A DNA stretch of 52,083 nt, taken from Candidatus Woesearchaeota archaeon. Its GTDB lineage: Archaea; Nanobdellota; Nanobdellia; Woesearchaeales; GW2011-AR4. Positions 7,573-15,519 of the stretch are shown one piece after another. The stretch is taken from the NCBI GenBank assembly GCA_016188245.1, contig JACPIE010000007.1, forward strand, positions 1 through 52,083, read 5' to 3'. The position numbers and the translations under genes are program-made. Each line of letters begins with the position of its first letter. Position 1 is the stretch's first letter. The notes beneath the pieces were generated by a model. The model did not search any database. It saw nothing but the letters and a program-made list of their open reading frames with translations, and had not been told where the DNA came from.

Positions 7573-8022
7573 ATGTGCCAATTATTTGGATTGATGGACG
7601 AATTCCAACAATATTTGGAAAATTTACCCAAAAACCCAACTCCAAAAGATAGAGAATTTCTGGATGATGTTATGCAACCTTATGTTGTTAGTGATGCTAT
7701 TGATGAAAAATTGCACGTCGAATGCGAAACTGTTTGTCCAACTAGAACATTTAGAGTCTATGTGCCATTGGAAGATGAATATGTTCAGTTTGATTTTCAC
7801 CATGTTGGTTCTGAAAGCTCCCAAATGTGCGACGAGTTTAGGCAGCGAAGAATAGAAAGAGACTACAATCCAGGCTTAGCCAGAATTTTTTTAGATTTTA
7901 AAAATCATTTTGAAAAGATAGACCCATATAAAAGAATAGAGATTGCTGCAAGATTACGAAAATCTATTAAAGTATTTAATGACTTACTACCTGAATTGGT
8001 AGCTTTGTCAAGAAATATTTGA
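7573..8022 (+). CDS. Orphan protein
   Basis: A 149-aa acidic, mostly helical protein with no signal, membrane segment or family I recognise. A short beta stretch (RTFRVYVPLEDEYVQFDFHHVG, near residues 57-78) holds adjacent histidines, followed by a charged helical C-terminal half. An internal ATG at 7594 is an alternative start. It lies alone between divergent and convergent neighbours, so it is monocistronic. Like the other orphans here it has softer, AT-rich codon use compared with the housekeeping genes. Confidence 0.55.
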   Translation: MCQLFGLMDEFQQYLENLPKNPTPKDREFLDDVMQPYVVSDAIDEKLHVECETVCPTRTFRVYVPLEDEYVQFDFHHVGSESSQMCDEFRQRRIERDYNPGLARIFLDFKNHFEKIDPYKRIEIAARLRKSIKVFNDLLPELVALSRNI

Positions 8023-8041
8023 GAGAACAGCAGTTGAATAG

Positions 8042-8953
8042 CTATTCCCTAAACTCTATATCATCTATTATGCCATCTGAATCCAAGTCAATTCCCTCAA
8101 CAACTTTGGCTTTAATGCCGGGATTGTGTATGTTGCCGTTTGTCACTTTCTTGAAATCCTTCAGAAACGCAATGATGGCTGCCCTTGTGCCGCTGAATCT
8201 TTTCCCGGCAACAACAAGAATGAATTTATCCTTGCTGAACGGGCTCCTTGCCTTTACAATCATGCCGCATTCATCCTGGGGATATGTTTCATTGCTTATT
8301 TCTGACTTTATGTTGCCGGCCTCAAATCTTATCGGCAGTTTTTGATTGGCTTTTTCCACAATCTTGTTGACAAGAGGGCCCCCTATGAGGATCAAATTTT
8401 TTTCCAGATCTTCATCCCTGACTTCAGTGTCAAGCTTGACATTGAATTTTGGCACATAGTTAAGAAACGTTCCAAGGAACAAAGCCAAGTCCATGCCGTA
8501 GTAACCATCTCTTGATCTTGCCTTGTCAGGACCGTGTGGATCGGGACTGCCGACAATAATCAAAGCGTCAAGCTGTCCGTCTTTGACAAACGGCTCAAGA
8601 AACTCAGATTCATTCCTTATCTGGGCTATCTTGCTTGTGCTTTCAAAGTCTTTAAATTTGACAACAAAGGCAGGCTCTGTCAGAGCATAAAAATTTGCAG
8701 TTGCCCCCTGCTTTGTTTCCCTTTTTGCGACTTTTATTATTCCTGCTTTCTCAAGGTTCCTTATGTGGTAATATATTTTCTGCTCGTGCATCTTCAAAGC
8801 TTTTGCTATGTCTATGGGGTACATGGCTTCCTTAGCCAGCAGATGGAGTATTTTCTGGGCTAATTCGGAACTGACTGATCCTGCATTCTCTGCGCTTATT
8901 TCTTTTGCAGGCAATGAATACACTTCGTTCTTCTGCTTGTCTATGATGAACAT
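8042..8953 (-). CDS. ArsR-type wHTH regulator with S-layer-like C-terminal domain
   Basis: Residues about 25-95 are a winged helix (SELAQKILHLLAKEAMYPIDIAKALKMHEQKIYYHIRNLEKAGIIKV, in two pieces of the family pattern). Residues 100-290 carry an alpha/beta domain with ILIGGPLVNKIV and FILVVAGKRFSGTRAAIIAFLK, resembling the C-terminal domain of archaeal S-layer proteins. The last residues (DLDSDGIIDDIEF) form a DxDxDG calcium-binding-like loop. No membrane segment is present, so it acts in the cytoplasm. It faces glmS across a palindrome-rich gap and probably regulates itself, possibly also glmS; this is inferred. Confidence 0.7.
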   Translation of the reverse strand: MFIIDKQKNEVYSLPAKEISAENAGSVSSELAQKILHLLAKEAMYPIDIAKALKMHEQKIYYHIRNLEKAGIIKVAKRETKQGATANFYALTEPAFVVKFKDFESTSKIAQIRNESEFLEPFVKDGQLDALIIVGSPDPHGPDKARSRDGYYGMDLALFLGTFLNYVPKFNVKLDTEVRDEDLEKNLILIGGPLVNKIVEKANQKLPIRFEAGNIKSEISNETYPQDECGMIVKARSPFSKDKFILVVAGKRFSGTRAAIIAFLKDFKKVTNGNIHNPGIKAKVVEGIDLDSDGIIDDIEFRE

Positions 8954-8971
8954 ATAGAAGAAAAAGGCGAG

Positions 8972-9080
8972 CTACTATAAAAAGTTTTTTAATAGTGTTA
9001 TAAATTAAATTAGATTAACCATATAGCAGCGCTGAAGTATTATAGTTATTTTTATAATACTACTATAAATTTTTTAATAA
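8972..9080. promoter_or_regulatory. Divergent control region: palindrome and direct repeats
   Basis: A perfect inverted repeat, AGTATTATA (9036-9044) and TATAATACT (9053-9061), is flanked by two copies of CTACTATAAA followed by TTTTTTAATA, at 8972-8994 and 9060-9080, 88 bp apart. This is a candidate operator cluster for the ArsR-type regulator encoded to its left. Confidence 0.45.
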
Positions 9081-9082
9081 GG

Positions 9083-9091
9083 TATATAAAT
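9083..9091 (+). promoter_or_regulatory. TATA box of glmS transcript
   Basis: TATATAAAT at 9083-9091 predicts a transcript start near 9112, giving a leader of about 90 nt before the glmS ATG. Consistent with a leader, a Shine-Dalgarno-like GAGGTG (9188-9193) precedes the start, unlike the leaderless genes in the window. Confidence 0.5.
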
Positions 9092-9133
9092 AAGCTGTGC
9101 TTACATGCTTTATGGAAATCTCATCTAAACTCC

Positions 9134-9172
9134 AAGTGCATCCTTTGTTCTTCTTTTTGGATGCACTTTTTA
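9134..9172 (+). terminator. Terminator-like hairpin in the glmS leader
   Basis: Perfect 10-bp stem AAGTGCATCC (9134-9143) and GGATGCACTT (9159-9168), 15-nt pyrimidine loop, then a T tract. It lies between the predicted transcript start and the glmS start codon, so it could end a short leader RNA or act in attenuation. No open frame with coding character lies before it. Confidence 0.5.
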
Positions 9173-9202
9173 TTTTAAAAATATGACTGAGGTGCTATCT
9201 TA

Positions 9203-11035
9203 ATGTGCGGCATAGTTGGCATTGTATCAGCCAAAAATGTAAGCGAAAAGCTGCTTAACGGCTTGGCTAATTTAGAGTACAGGGGCTATGATTCTGTGGG
9301 GATGTGCTTTGTAAACGGCAATAAGCTTAATATTAAAAAAGGCATCGGAAAGCTTGATGAAGTGCACAAAAGGGTCAATTTCCTCAAGCTAAACGGGAAC
9401 ATTGGGATGGGGCACTGCAGGTGGAGCACGCATGGGGGAGTGACTGAAAAGAACGCCCATCCGCATGTTGACTGCAAAAATAAAATCAGCGTTGTGCATA
9501 ATGGCATTATTGAAAATTATTCCGAGCTGAAAGAGATGCTTATCGGGAAAGGCCATAATTTTTATTCCCAGACAGACACTGAAGTCATTGCGCACCTGAT
9601 TGAAGACTGCCTAAAGGGAAATAAAATTGAAAATGCAGTGAGGAATGCGCTGAAAAAGGTTGAGGGAAGCTACGCCCTCGGCATCCTGTTTGCAGACAGC
9701 CCGGACAAGCTGATTGCTGCAAGAAACGAAAGCCCTTTGGTAATTGGGATTGGGAACGGTGAAAATTTCATTGCTTCGGATGTTCCTTCGATTTTAAGCC
9801 ACACAAAAAAAATGATTTACCTTGATGACAGGGAGATTGCCGTGCTGACAAAAGACAGCTTCAAAATACTTAATTTAGACGGAAATGAAAAGAAGAAAAA
9901 AATACACACCATAAAATGGAGCGCAGAAGCAGCCCAAAAATCAGGCTACAAGCATTTTATGCTTAAGGAGATTTATGAGCAGCCAAGGGCCATAGCAGAC
10001 ACGCTGAACGGGAGGATATCCAACAGCCATGTTATTTTTGAAAAGGAGCTTGGGCTAAGCGATGATTTTCTTAAAGGCATCAAAAGGATTGTGATACTGG
10101 CTTGCGGCACTTCATGGCATGCCGGCCTTATTGGTGAATTCATGCTTGAGGAGCTTGCAAAAATACCCACAGAAGTGGAGTATGCATCCGAGTTCAGGTA
10201 CAGGCACGCATTATTAGGCAAAGAAGCCCTTGCTGTCGCAATTTCACAGTCCGGAGAGACGGCTGATACAATAGCTGCCCTGAAGGAAGCGAAAAAGTAT
10301 GGAGTTAAGACACTAGCAATATGCAATGTAATGGGCTCTTCAATAACAAGGATTTCTGACGGAGTTGCCTATACAAGAGCCGGCCCGGAAATAGGGGTTG
10401 CCTCAACAAAGGCTTTTACAACGCAGCTTGCAGTCTTATATCTGCTTACAATCATGCTTGCAAAATTAAGGGAAACACTGAATGAAAGCCAGATTAAGGA
10501 CATGATAGCCGGAATCAGGAAAATACCTTTGCAGCTGCAGTCCGTCCTGGATGAAGACAATGAAATTCTGAAATGCGCTGAACTGTATTATAACAAGCAG
10601 AACTCACTTTATCTCGGGAGAGGGATTAATTTTCCTATCGCTTTGGAAGGCGCTTTGAAGCTCAAGGAAGTAAGCTACATTCATGCCGAAGGATACCCTG
10701 CTGCCGAGATGAAGCACGGCCCAATCGCCTTGATAGACAAGAACATGCCTGTCCTGTTCATAGCGCCCCATGATGTCTTTACATATAAAAAAGTGCTCGG
10801 CAATATAGAAGAGGTGAAGGCAAGGGGGGGAATCATAATAGCGGTTGCAACCCATGGCGACAAGGAAGTTCCAAAAAAGGCAAATCATACAATCTTTATA
10901 CCAAAAACATTATATACTTTAAGCTCGATTTTGGCAGTTGTGCCGCTGCAATTGCTGGCGTACTATATTGCCGACAAACTTGGAAGAGATATAGACAAGC
11001 CGAGAAATTTGGCAAAAAGTGTCGTAGTAGAATAG
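9203..11035 (+). CDS. glmS: Glutamine-fructose-6-phosphate aminotransferase (isomerising)
   Basis: Makes glucosamine-6-phosphate from fructose-6-phosphate and glutamine, the entry to amino-sugar synthesis for surface glycans. The N-terminal MCGIVGIVS exposes Cys2 as the glutaminase nucleophile, with HCRWSTHG and HNGIIENY following. Two SIS sugar-isomerase domains (about residues 285-420 and 455-590) contain SQSGETADT and YLGRGINFPIALEGALKLKE split across the second. The C-terminal KPRNLAKSVVVE ending is canonical. Length (610 aa) is standard. A hairpin leader precedes it, and an ICMT-like and a GNAT gene follow within a few bases, probably cotranscribed. Confidence 0.97.
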   Translation: MCGIVGIVSAKNVSEKLLNGLANLEYRGYDSVGMCFVNGNKLNIKKGIGKLDEVHKRVNFLKLNGNIGMGHCRWSTHGGVTEKNAHPHVDCKNKISVVHNGIIENYSELKEMLIGKGHNFYSQTDTEVIAHLIEDCLKGNKIENAVRNALKKVEGSYALGILFADSPDKLIAARNESPLVIGIGNGENFIASDVPSILSHTKKMIYLDDREIAVLTKDSFKILNLDGNEKKKKIHTIKWSAEAAQKSGYKHFMLKEIYEQPRAIADTLNGRISNSHVIFEKELGLSDDFLKGIKRIVILACGTSWHAGLIGEFMLEELAKIPTEVEYASEFRYRHALLGKEALAVAISQSGETADTIAALKEAKKYGVKTLAICNVMGSSITRISDGVAYTRAGPEIGVASTKAFTTQLAVLYLLTIMLAKLRETLNESQIKDMIAGIRKIPLQLQSVLDEDNEILKCAELYYNKQNSLYLGRGINFPIALEGALKLKEVSYIHAEGYPAAEMKHGPIALIDKNMPVLFIAPHDVFTYKKVLGNIEEVKARGGIIIAVATHGDKEVPKKANHTIFIPKTLYTLSSILAVVPLQLLAYYIADKLGRDIDKPRNLAKSVVVE

Positions 11036-11040
11036 ACAAA

Positions 11041-11496
11041 ATGGAAGAAACACCCCATCCAAAAATATTGCCTCCGCATGTAGCAATGGCGTCTTTAATT
11101 GTGATTATTGCTCTTCATTATTTATTCCCAACTCCGCTTATATCTGAACCATTCAATCTTCTTGGGATCCTGTTCTTTGGGGCCGGGCTTCTTATCCTGT
11201 TCTGGTCCTTTGGGTGGTTCAAGAAAAAAGACACGCCAATTCTGCCCGGGCAAAAACCTTCTGCTCTTGTCATAGAAGGCCCTTACAAATTCACCAGGAA
11301 TCCCATGTATCTTGGAGTTGCAACGGCGCTTCTGGGGATTGCTATTTACTTAGGAGATGCTCTCGCGTTTCTGGCCCCTATTGTATTATTTGCTTTTGTT
11401 AGTATAAAATTCATTCCAAGAGAGGAAAAGCTGATGGAAAGCCTTTTTGGCAAGAAATATCTTGACTACAAAAAGAAAGTCAGAAGATGGGTTTAG
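11041..11496 (+). CDS. Isoprenylcysteine carboxyl methyltransferase-like membrane protein
   Basis: Integral membrane methyltransferase of the ICMT/PEMT family, 151 aa. Four hydrophobic segments are seen (about residues 14-31, 36-56, 92-108 and 110-128). The family motif GPYKFTRNPMYLG sits near residue 83, and the C-terminal EEKLMESLFGKKYLDYKKKVRRW helix carries the conserved E-E. Related proteins use S-adenosylmethionine; the substrate here is unknown. It begins 5 bp after glmS and overlaps the next gene by 10 bp. Confidence 0.8.
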   Translation: MEETPHPKILPPHVAMASLIVIIALHYLFPTPLISEPFNLLGILFFGAGLLILFWSFGWFKKKDTPILPGQKPSALVIEGPYKFTRNPMYLGVATALLGIAIYLGDALAFLAPIVLFAFVSIKFIPREEKLMESLFGKKYLDYKKKVRRWV

Positions 11497-11969
11497 TTTC
11501 TATGAAAATAAGAAGGGCAAAATTAGTTGATGCAAAAGGGATTGCAAATGTTCTCGTGCAAAGCTATAACATAAAGAATATTGGGGAAGGCATTGGAGTT
11601 TTCAACGATGAAATCAAAAAATCCCACCATTACATTGTTGCTGAAGAAAACAAAAAGATAATCGGGATTGTGACATGGCTGATGCACGGGCTTCCAAAGC
11701 ACCAATTATGCGAACTTGATAGGATTGCTGTATTGCCTGAGTACAGAGGGAAAGGAGTTTCAAAGCAGTTATTCAGCGCTTTGGTAAAAGACACAAAATC
11801 ATTCTATAAAAAAAACAAATCAAGATTGAGAAAATTATATTTGCTCACTCATGCAGACAATTCAAGGGCGCAGAAATTCTATGAAAAGCTCGGATTTAAA
11901 CACGAGACAACTTTAAAAGAGCATTATTATAAGGATAAGGATGAGTTTGTTTATAGCGTGTTTTTTTGA
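11487..11969 (+). CDS. GNAT-family N-acetyltransferase
   Basis: A 160-aa acetyltransferase. Motif A reads DRIAVLPEYRGKGVSKQLF (R-G-K-G-V loop), and motif B reads THADNSRAQKFYEKLGFKHE with the conserved N, A, FYEKLGF. The family usually begins close to MKIRRAKLVDAK, so the ATG at 11502 is as likely a start as the one at 11487, which overlaps the upstream gene. It is the last gene of the glmS transcription unit. The substrate is unknown; a role with amino sugars would be guesswork. Confidence 0.85.
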   Translation: MGLVSMKIRRAKLVDAKGIANVLVQSYNIKNIGEGIGVFNDEIKKSHHYIVAEENKKIIGIVTWLMHGLPKHQLCELDRIAVLPEYRGKGVSKQLFSALVKDTKSFYKKNKSRLRKLYLLTHADNSRAQKFYEKLGFKHETTLKEHYYKDKDEFVYSVFF

Positions 11970-11992
11970 TTGAGAATATTAAAATGAGTGAA

Positions 11993-12520
11993 TTATGCAT
12001 ATCTAAAAGATAATTGTACTGGTTTACCATATGCACCTAAGTCCCTTGTTCTTGCGTAATCGTGAATTGCATTCGCTAATTCTTGAGTAACCTGCTTTCC
12101 ATCATCTATAAGAGTTACTTTTATTCCAGGTATTCGTGATTGCAATCGACCAATTCTATCCTCTATAGTTAAAAAAGTTTTAGCAGCTACATCATCTAAG
12201 TTTGTAGTTACAATGCCGCTTCCAAATCGAGTTATAGCTTCATAATCCTCATTGAATAAAACTGGAAGACCTGTGATAGAGTTCGCTTCAAATTGAGCGC
12301 CAATGCAGTAAAATCTCATATGTGCGGCACGCATTGGTGTTGTTAACTTTATACCTGTTGTTAAATATATAAATTGATCAGCCACATCTACAAATTTTTC
12401 TTTGAAAGTTCCTCTAACAATTATTTCGTGAGTTCCTTCGCTTAATAGATTCTCTATAAACCCATCAAATGAGCTTGGCCTTATAGCTTCAGGATTAGAT
12501 TTAAAGATTCCCATAATCAA
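11993..12520 (-). CDS. Orphan protein
   Basis: A 175-aa soluble protein with mixed alpha/beta character and no recognised motif. The centre (about residues 35-75) holds REIIVRGTF-like strands and a hydrophobic LTTGIKLTTPMRAAHMRFYCIGAQ run. The C-terminal third includes DRIGRLQSRIPGIKVTLIDDGKQV. It has no cysteines arranged for metal binding and no signal peptide. It stands alone between the convergent GNAT gene and the MBL-TrmI pair. Codon use is more AT-rich than in the adjacent conserved genes. Confidence 0.55.
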   Translation of the reverse strand: MIMGIFKSNPEAIRPSSFDGFIENLLSEGTHEIIVRGTFKEKFVDVADQFIYLTTGIKLTTPMRAAHMRFYCIGAQFEANSITGLPVLFNEDYEAITRFGSGIVTTNLDDVAAKTFLTIEDRIGRLQSRIPGIKVTLIDDGKQVTQELANAIHDYARTRDLGAYGKPVQLSFRYA

Positions 12521-12579
12521 TTTTAAATAGCTTTCTATTTTAATATTTTACTATTTATCAGCCAAGACTACCCATACAA

Positions 12580-13221
12580 TTAAAACAATCCAAGCAAATT
12601 CAGAAACTGCTCTTTACTTTCACACTTGAAATAAGGATTTGTCTTTTTCTCCCCTCCGATTGTGGAAAAAGGAATTTCACCATAGTCATGCCCGGGATAA
12701 ACTTCAATGCCATCATCCAGTTTTTTCAGTTTTTGGAGGCTGCTGAACAGCTGCAACGGGTCTCCGCCAGGCAAATCTGTCCTTCCTATGGCATTGACAA
12801 ACAATGTGTCTCCTGTAATCAGCTTATTTTCAGCAAGGAGGCAGATTGCGCCCGGAGAATGGCCCGGAGTATGCATGATTTTTATTTTTATTTTTCCAAT
12901 TGTAATTTCATCATTGTTTTTCAATTTGTGAATCTGAATATTTGGGTTTTTTATTAATTTTTTTATTTCATCAGAATCGCCCTCATGAAAATAAACAGTT
13001 GCATTGGTTTTTGAGGCCAGCTCATCAGCTTTTTGGATATGGTCATAATGGGAATGTGTCAGTATTATTTTTTTAATCTCCAATTTTTCTTTTTTTGCTG
13101 CATTAATAAGCTTGTCAATCTCCCAGCCTGCATCAACAACTGCGGCCTCTTTTGATTTTTCGTCGCCGATAATATAGCTGAAATTCTGCATCGGGCCTGC
13201 ATGAATCTGCCTGAATATCAT
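12580..13221 (-). CDS. MBL-fold metallo-hydrolase, glyoxalase II-like
   Basis: Zinc-dependent hydrolase of the metallo-beta-lactamase fold. The binuclear metal site is complete: THSHYDH near residue 56, HTPGHSPG near 115, TGDTLF with its Asp near 136, and YPGHDYG near 175. The short length (213 aa) and lack of a separate substrate domain fit the glyoxalase II/persulfide-dioxygenase-like group, but which thioester or other substrate is used cannot be told. Its start overlaps the end of trmI by 4 bp. Confidence 0.88.
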   Translation of the reverse strand: MIFRQIHAGPMQNFSYIIGDEKSKEAAVVDAGWEIDKLINAAKKEKLEIKKIILTHSHYDHIQKADELASKTNATVYFHEGDSDEIKKLIKNPNIQIHKLKNNDEITIGKIKIKIMHTPGHSPGAICLLAENKLITGDTLFVNAIGRTDLPGGDPLQLFSSLQKLKKLDDGIEVYPGHDYGEIPFSTIGGEKKTNPYFKCESKEQFLNLLGLF

Positions 13222-13961
13222 TCTTTCACTTTCCTCGCAAAGCTCAAAAATCCGGAATGGCCCAGCCCTTTGCTTTTCGGCCTCACTCTTCTTTCTTCAA
13301 CTTCCCATTCCCTCTCGACAATTTCAGCAGTTTTCAGATAAACAAAGCTCTCATTTTTCCTGGCTGCATTCACAAAGTCAGCAACCTGTGGAACACTTGG
13401 AGAGTATGAAACAAGAAATCCACCCGGCTTTAATGCCTTTGCGCAGCTTTCAAGCGCATTCCATGGCTCAGGCAAATCAAGAACTATGGCATCAATGTCT
13501 ATGTCGTCAATTTCCTTGTAGATGTTTTTATTTTTTATTTTTATGTTTTTTAGCTTTAAAAATTCAACATTGGCTTTGACAATTTCAATAAAATCCTCCC
13601 GTATCTCATATGTAATCACTTCTTTTGCAACTGATGCCAAAAAGCATGCAACAGCCCCGGAGCCGGAGCCTGCATCCAAAACCCTGCTTTCTTTGTTGAT
13701 TCCAGTTTCGGCAATTATGAGCCCTATATCCTTTAGCGGCATTATCTGGGCATCCCTCTTTATTTTCCTGTACAGGTCAATAAAATACGGGTCGAATATG
13801 AAAAATTCATTGCCTGTGTTGGATTTCAGCACATCACCTTCTTTTGCTTTTTTCAGGTCTTCCTTTTTGACAAAGCCGTATTGCGTATGCAAATCTTCAT
13901 CCAGATTTTTTGCATAGAATTTCCTGCCCTGCCTTGTGATTATTACCTTCCTTATGTCCAT
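13218..13961 (-). CDS. trmI: tRNA (adenine-57/58-N1)-methyltransferase TrmI
   Basis: Methylates N1 of A57/A58 in the T-loop of tRNA with S-adenosylmethionine. Family features are IFDPYFIDLYRKIKRDAQIMP, the SAM-binding RVLDAGSGSGAVACFLA near residue 95, LDLPEPWNAL near 165, and the C-terminal ERRVRPKSKGLGHSGFLSFAR. The start at 13961 (MDIRKVII) is preferred over the ATG three codons earlier. Length (247 aa) is typical. The MBL gene follows by ATGA overlap. The same window holds a tRNA interrupted in its T-loop, which must be spliced before this site can form. Confidence 0.93.
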   Translation of the reverse strand: MDIRKVIITRQGRKFYAKNLDEDLHTQYGFVKKEDLKKAKEGDVLKSNTGNEFFIFDPYFIDLYRKIKRDAQIMPLKDIGLIIAETGINKESRVLDAGSGSGAVACFLASVAKEVITYEIREDFIEIVKANVEFLKLKNIKIKNKNIYKEIDDIDIDAIVLDLPEPWNALESCAKALKPGGFLVSYSPSVPQVADFVNAARKNESFVYLKTAEIVEREWEVEERRVRPKSKGLGHSGFLSFARKVKE

Positions 13962-14009
13962 GAAAAACATAGAAAAATCTATCCTATAAAAATCTAATCT
14001 AAAAAAGGC

Positions 14010-14219
14010 TTATTTTTTGCCCTTTTTAGGCATAACCTGGCAATGGCCGCAGCTAGGCATGGCCATCTTCAGCACTCCCTTCAAAATCAGCAGGACGCCG
14101 AGCACATGCCAGATTTTATCCGGCCAATAGGCTGCAGTGGCAAGCACGACAGCGCCTACAACTACAAACTTAGCAGCATGGCATTTTGCGCACACGCCTG
14201 AACAACAATCTTCTCCCAT
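14010..14219 (-). CDS. Small cysteine-rich membrane protein
   Basis: About 69 residues. It starts MGEDCCSGVCAKCHAAK with C-C...C..C, has two hydrophobic spans (around residues 18-33 and 38-54), then ends with a second cysteine pair in PSCGHCQV. A good Shine-Dalgarno (AGGAGGTGCC) lies just before the ATG at 14219, which decides the start over an upstream ATG at 14255. The paired cysteine clusters on either side of a membrane hairpin suggest metal binding. No family recognised. Confidence 0.6.
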   Translation of the reverse strand: MGEDCCSGVCAKCHAAKFVVVGAVVLATAAYWPDKIWHVLGVLLILKGVLKMAMPSCGHCQVMPKKGKK

Positions 14220-14297
14220 AAGGCACCTCCTTTGGTTTATTGGGTATATCCTCAAGCCCGGTATTTAAAAACTTTGCGATATGAGATATGAAAATAT

Positions 14298-14315
14298 AAA
14301 AACGGGCCAGGGAGG
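14298..14315. repeat. Copy of the tRNA-Arg 3' end
   Basis: The 18 bases AAAAACGGGCCAGGGAGG occur here and again at 14391-14408, where they are the 3' end and T-stem of tRNA-Arg (minus strand). A duplicated tRNA 3' end is the usual footprint of integration into a tRNA gene, here 93 bp apart with no element left between. Confidence 0.55.
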
Positions 14316-14395
14316 GTGCACACCAATCTTTTGCAAAAACATTGAAGAAAAGCATGCAATGAGGGATTTGCAATCCCCCGGAACGATGGAAAAAA

Positions 14396-14500
14396 CGGGC
14401 CAGGGAGGATTCGAACCCCCGACCTCCTGCTTAGAAGGCAGGCGCTCTTTTTGGATGAGGAAGAAATTTCCCGCAATAATCCAAGCTGAGCTACTAGCCC
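14396..14500 (-). tRNA. tRNA-Arg(UCU) with D-loop intron
   Basis: Read on the minus strand, GGGCTAG pairs with CTGGCCC (acceptor) with discriminator G, TA fills positions 8-9, and GCTC/GAGC is the D-stem. CCTGC-CTTCTAA-GCAGG is the anticodon arm with anticodon TCT. AGGTC is the variable loop and GGGGG-TTCGAAT-CCTCC the T-arm. The D-loop is 40 nt instead of about 10. Removing 30 nt (14449-14478) leaves AGCTTGGATA, a normal archaeal D-loop, and a 75-nt tRNA. CCA is not encoded. Confidence 0.88.
14449..14478 (-). other. 30-nt intron in the D-loop of tRNA-Arg
   Basis: A bulge-helix-bulge can be drawn: exon UUGG pairs with CCAA near the intron 3' end, with 3-nt bulges AUU (cut AU|U) and AAA (cut AA|A). 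The intron's own helix is GGGAA/UUCCU. This is the substrate shape of the archaeal tRNA-splicing endonuclease, placed outside the anticodon loop. Confidence 0.7.
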
Positions 14501-14538
14501 ATAAGAGAAAAAGGAAAAAGCTTGTTTATAAAAGTTTG

Positions 14539-15489
14539 TTAGTAAACCAGCTCCTGCTTATGCCTCAGGATGTAATCCTTGAAATTATTGACAAACTTGG
14601 GCATCATGTTCAAAGTGCTGAAATCAGCTTCCCTGAATGGGCTTATTTTTATGTTTTTAATATTTTCTCCGGCAATTTTGATATTATCCGGGTTAAACAG
14701 GAAGTCTTTTCTTTTACGGGCATAATGTATTGTCGGAAGATTTTCAACATCCAGGCCAATCAGCCCGCACATCACAAAATCAAGGGCCACTGCGTCGCTT
14801 GACGCCCCCAAAACGCCTGCAAATTTTGCCGAGCCTCCGCATGGGCCGTTCCCTTCCATGCCTTGAATTCCGTCCATGACATTCAAAACAACCTTATTTC
14901 TCAACAAATAGTACAAGTCAAGCAGCATGTTTGCAAAGTGCTCCATGTTGGAATACTTCAGATGGTAAAATCCCCTTCTCGGGCCGGGCATTATGCTGTA
15001 CAAATTCTTTACAGCCCCTGTAAAATAAAGCTGGGAATGCGTTTTTAATTTGGGCATGTTTATTATTGCATCAGCATCCTTAAAGTGGTGCGTCAGCGGG
15101 AATTCCTTGACAACAAATCCTTTTTCATTCTTTGCGGCTGCTTTTCCGCCGAACACGGCGATTTTTGCATCGTGCTTTTTGCAGATTTCGTAGATTCCGC
15201 ATATCTTCATTGCTTCAATTGTATCGTCTATAAAAGGACAGTCGCCAACGTAAACTTCGCAATCCTGCCCTTTCAGAGTCTTGATTAAAGATTCAATGAC
15301 TGAAGGATGGGTTGTTCCGCACTCCTCGGGCTTCATCCCCTTAACAATGTTCGGCTTCAGAAGAACTTTTTGCCCTTTTTTGATGAATTTTTTAATGCCG
15401 CCCAGATTTCCAATGAGCTTGCTTACAGATTTGTCAACTTCTTCCTGCTTGTAAGAACTGCATTTTTCCAGGCTGACGATAGACTGCAT
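14539..15489 (-). CDS. DUF362 domain protein
   Basis: Member of the DUF362 family. Conserved stretches are VLLKPNIVKGMKPEECGTTHPSV, ADAIINMPKLKTHSQLYFTGAVKNLYS and NVMDGIQGMEGNGPCGG, read in pieces along residues 40-230. DUF362 proteins often accompany Fe-S proteins, but this one lacks the ferredoxin cluster motifs, so no redox role is visible. Length is 316 aa. It is the most distal gene of the leftward rio1-top6 cluster, 30 bp after the small cysteine protein. The precise reaction is unknown. Confidence 0.85.
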   Translation of the reverse strand: MQSIVSLEKCSSYKQEEVDKSVSKLIGNLGGIKKFIKKGQKVLLKPNIVKGMKPEECGTTHPSVIESLIKTLKGQDCEVYVGDCPFIDDTIEAMKICGIYEICKKHDAKIAVFGGKAAAKNEKGFVVKEFPLTHHFKDADAIINMPKLKTHSQLYFTGAVKNLYSIMPGPRRGFYHLKYSNMEHFANMLLDLYYLLRNKVVLNVMDGIQGMEGNGPCGGSAKFAGVLGASSDAVALDFVMCGLIGLDVENLPTIHYARKRKDFLFNPDNIKIAGENIKNIKISPFREADFSTLNMMPKFVNNFKDYILRHKQELVY

Positions 15490-15519
15490 AAGAATAAGGT
15501 GCTGCCAATGTTTAAATAA

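Noticed and set aside
14316..14390. A second, degenerate tRNA between the two copies of the tRNA-Arg 3' end
   Set aside because: A T-arm-like hairpin (GGGAT...ATCCC) can be drawn on the minus strand, but no acceptor, D or anticodon arm accompanies it.
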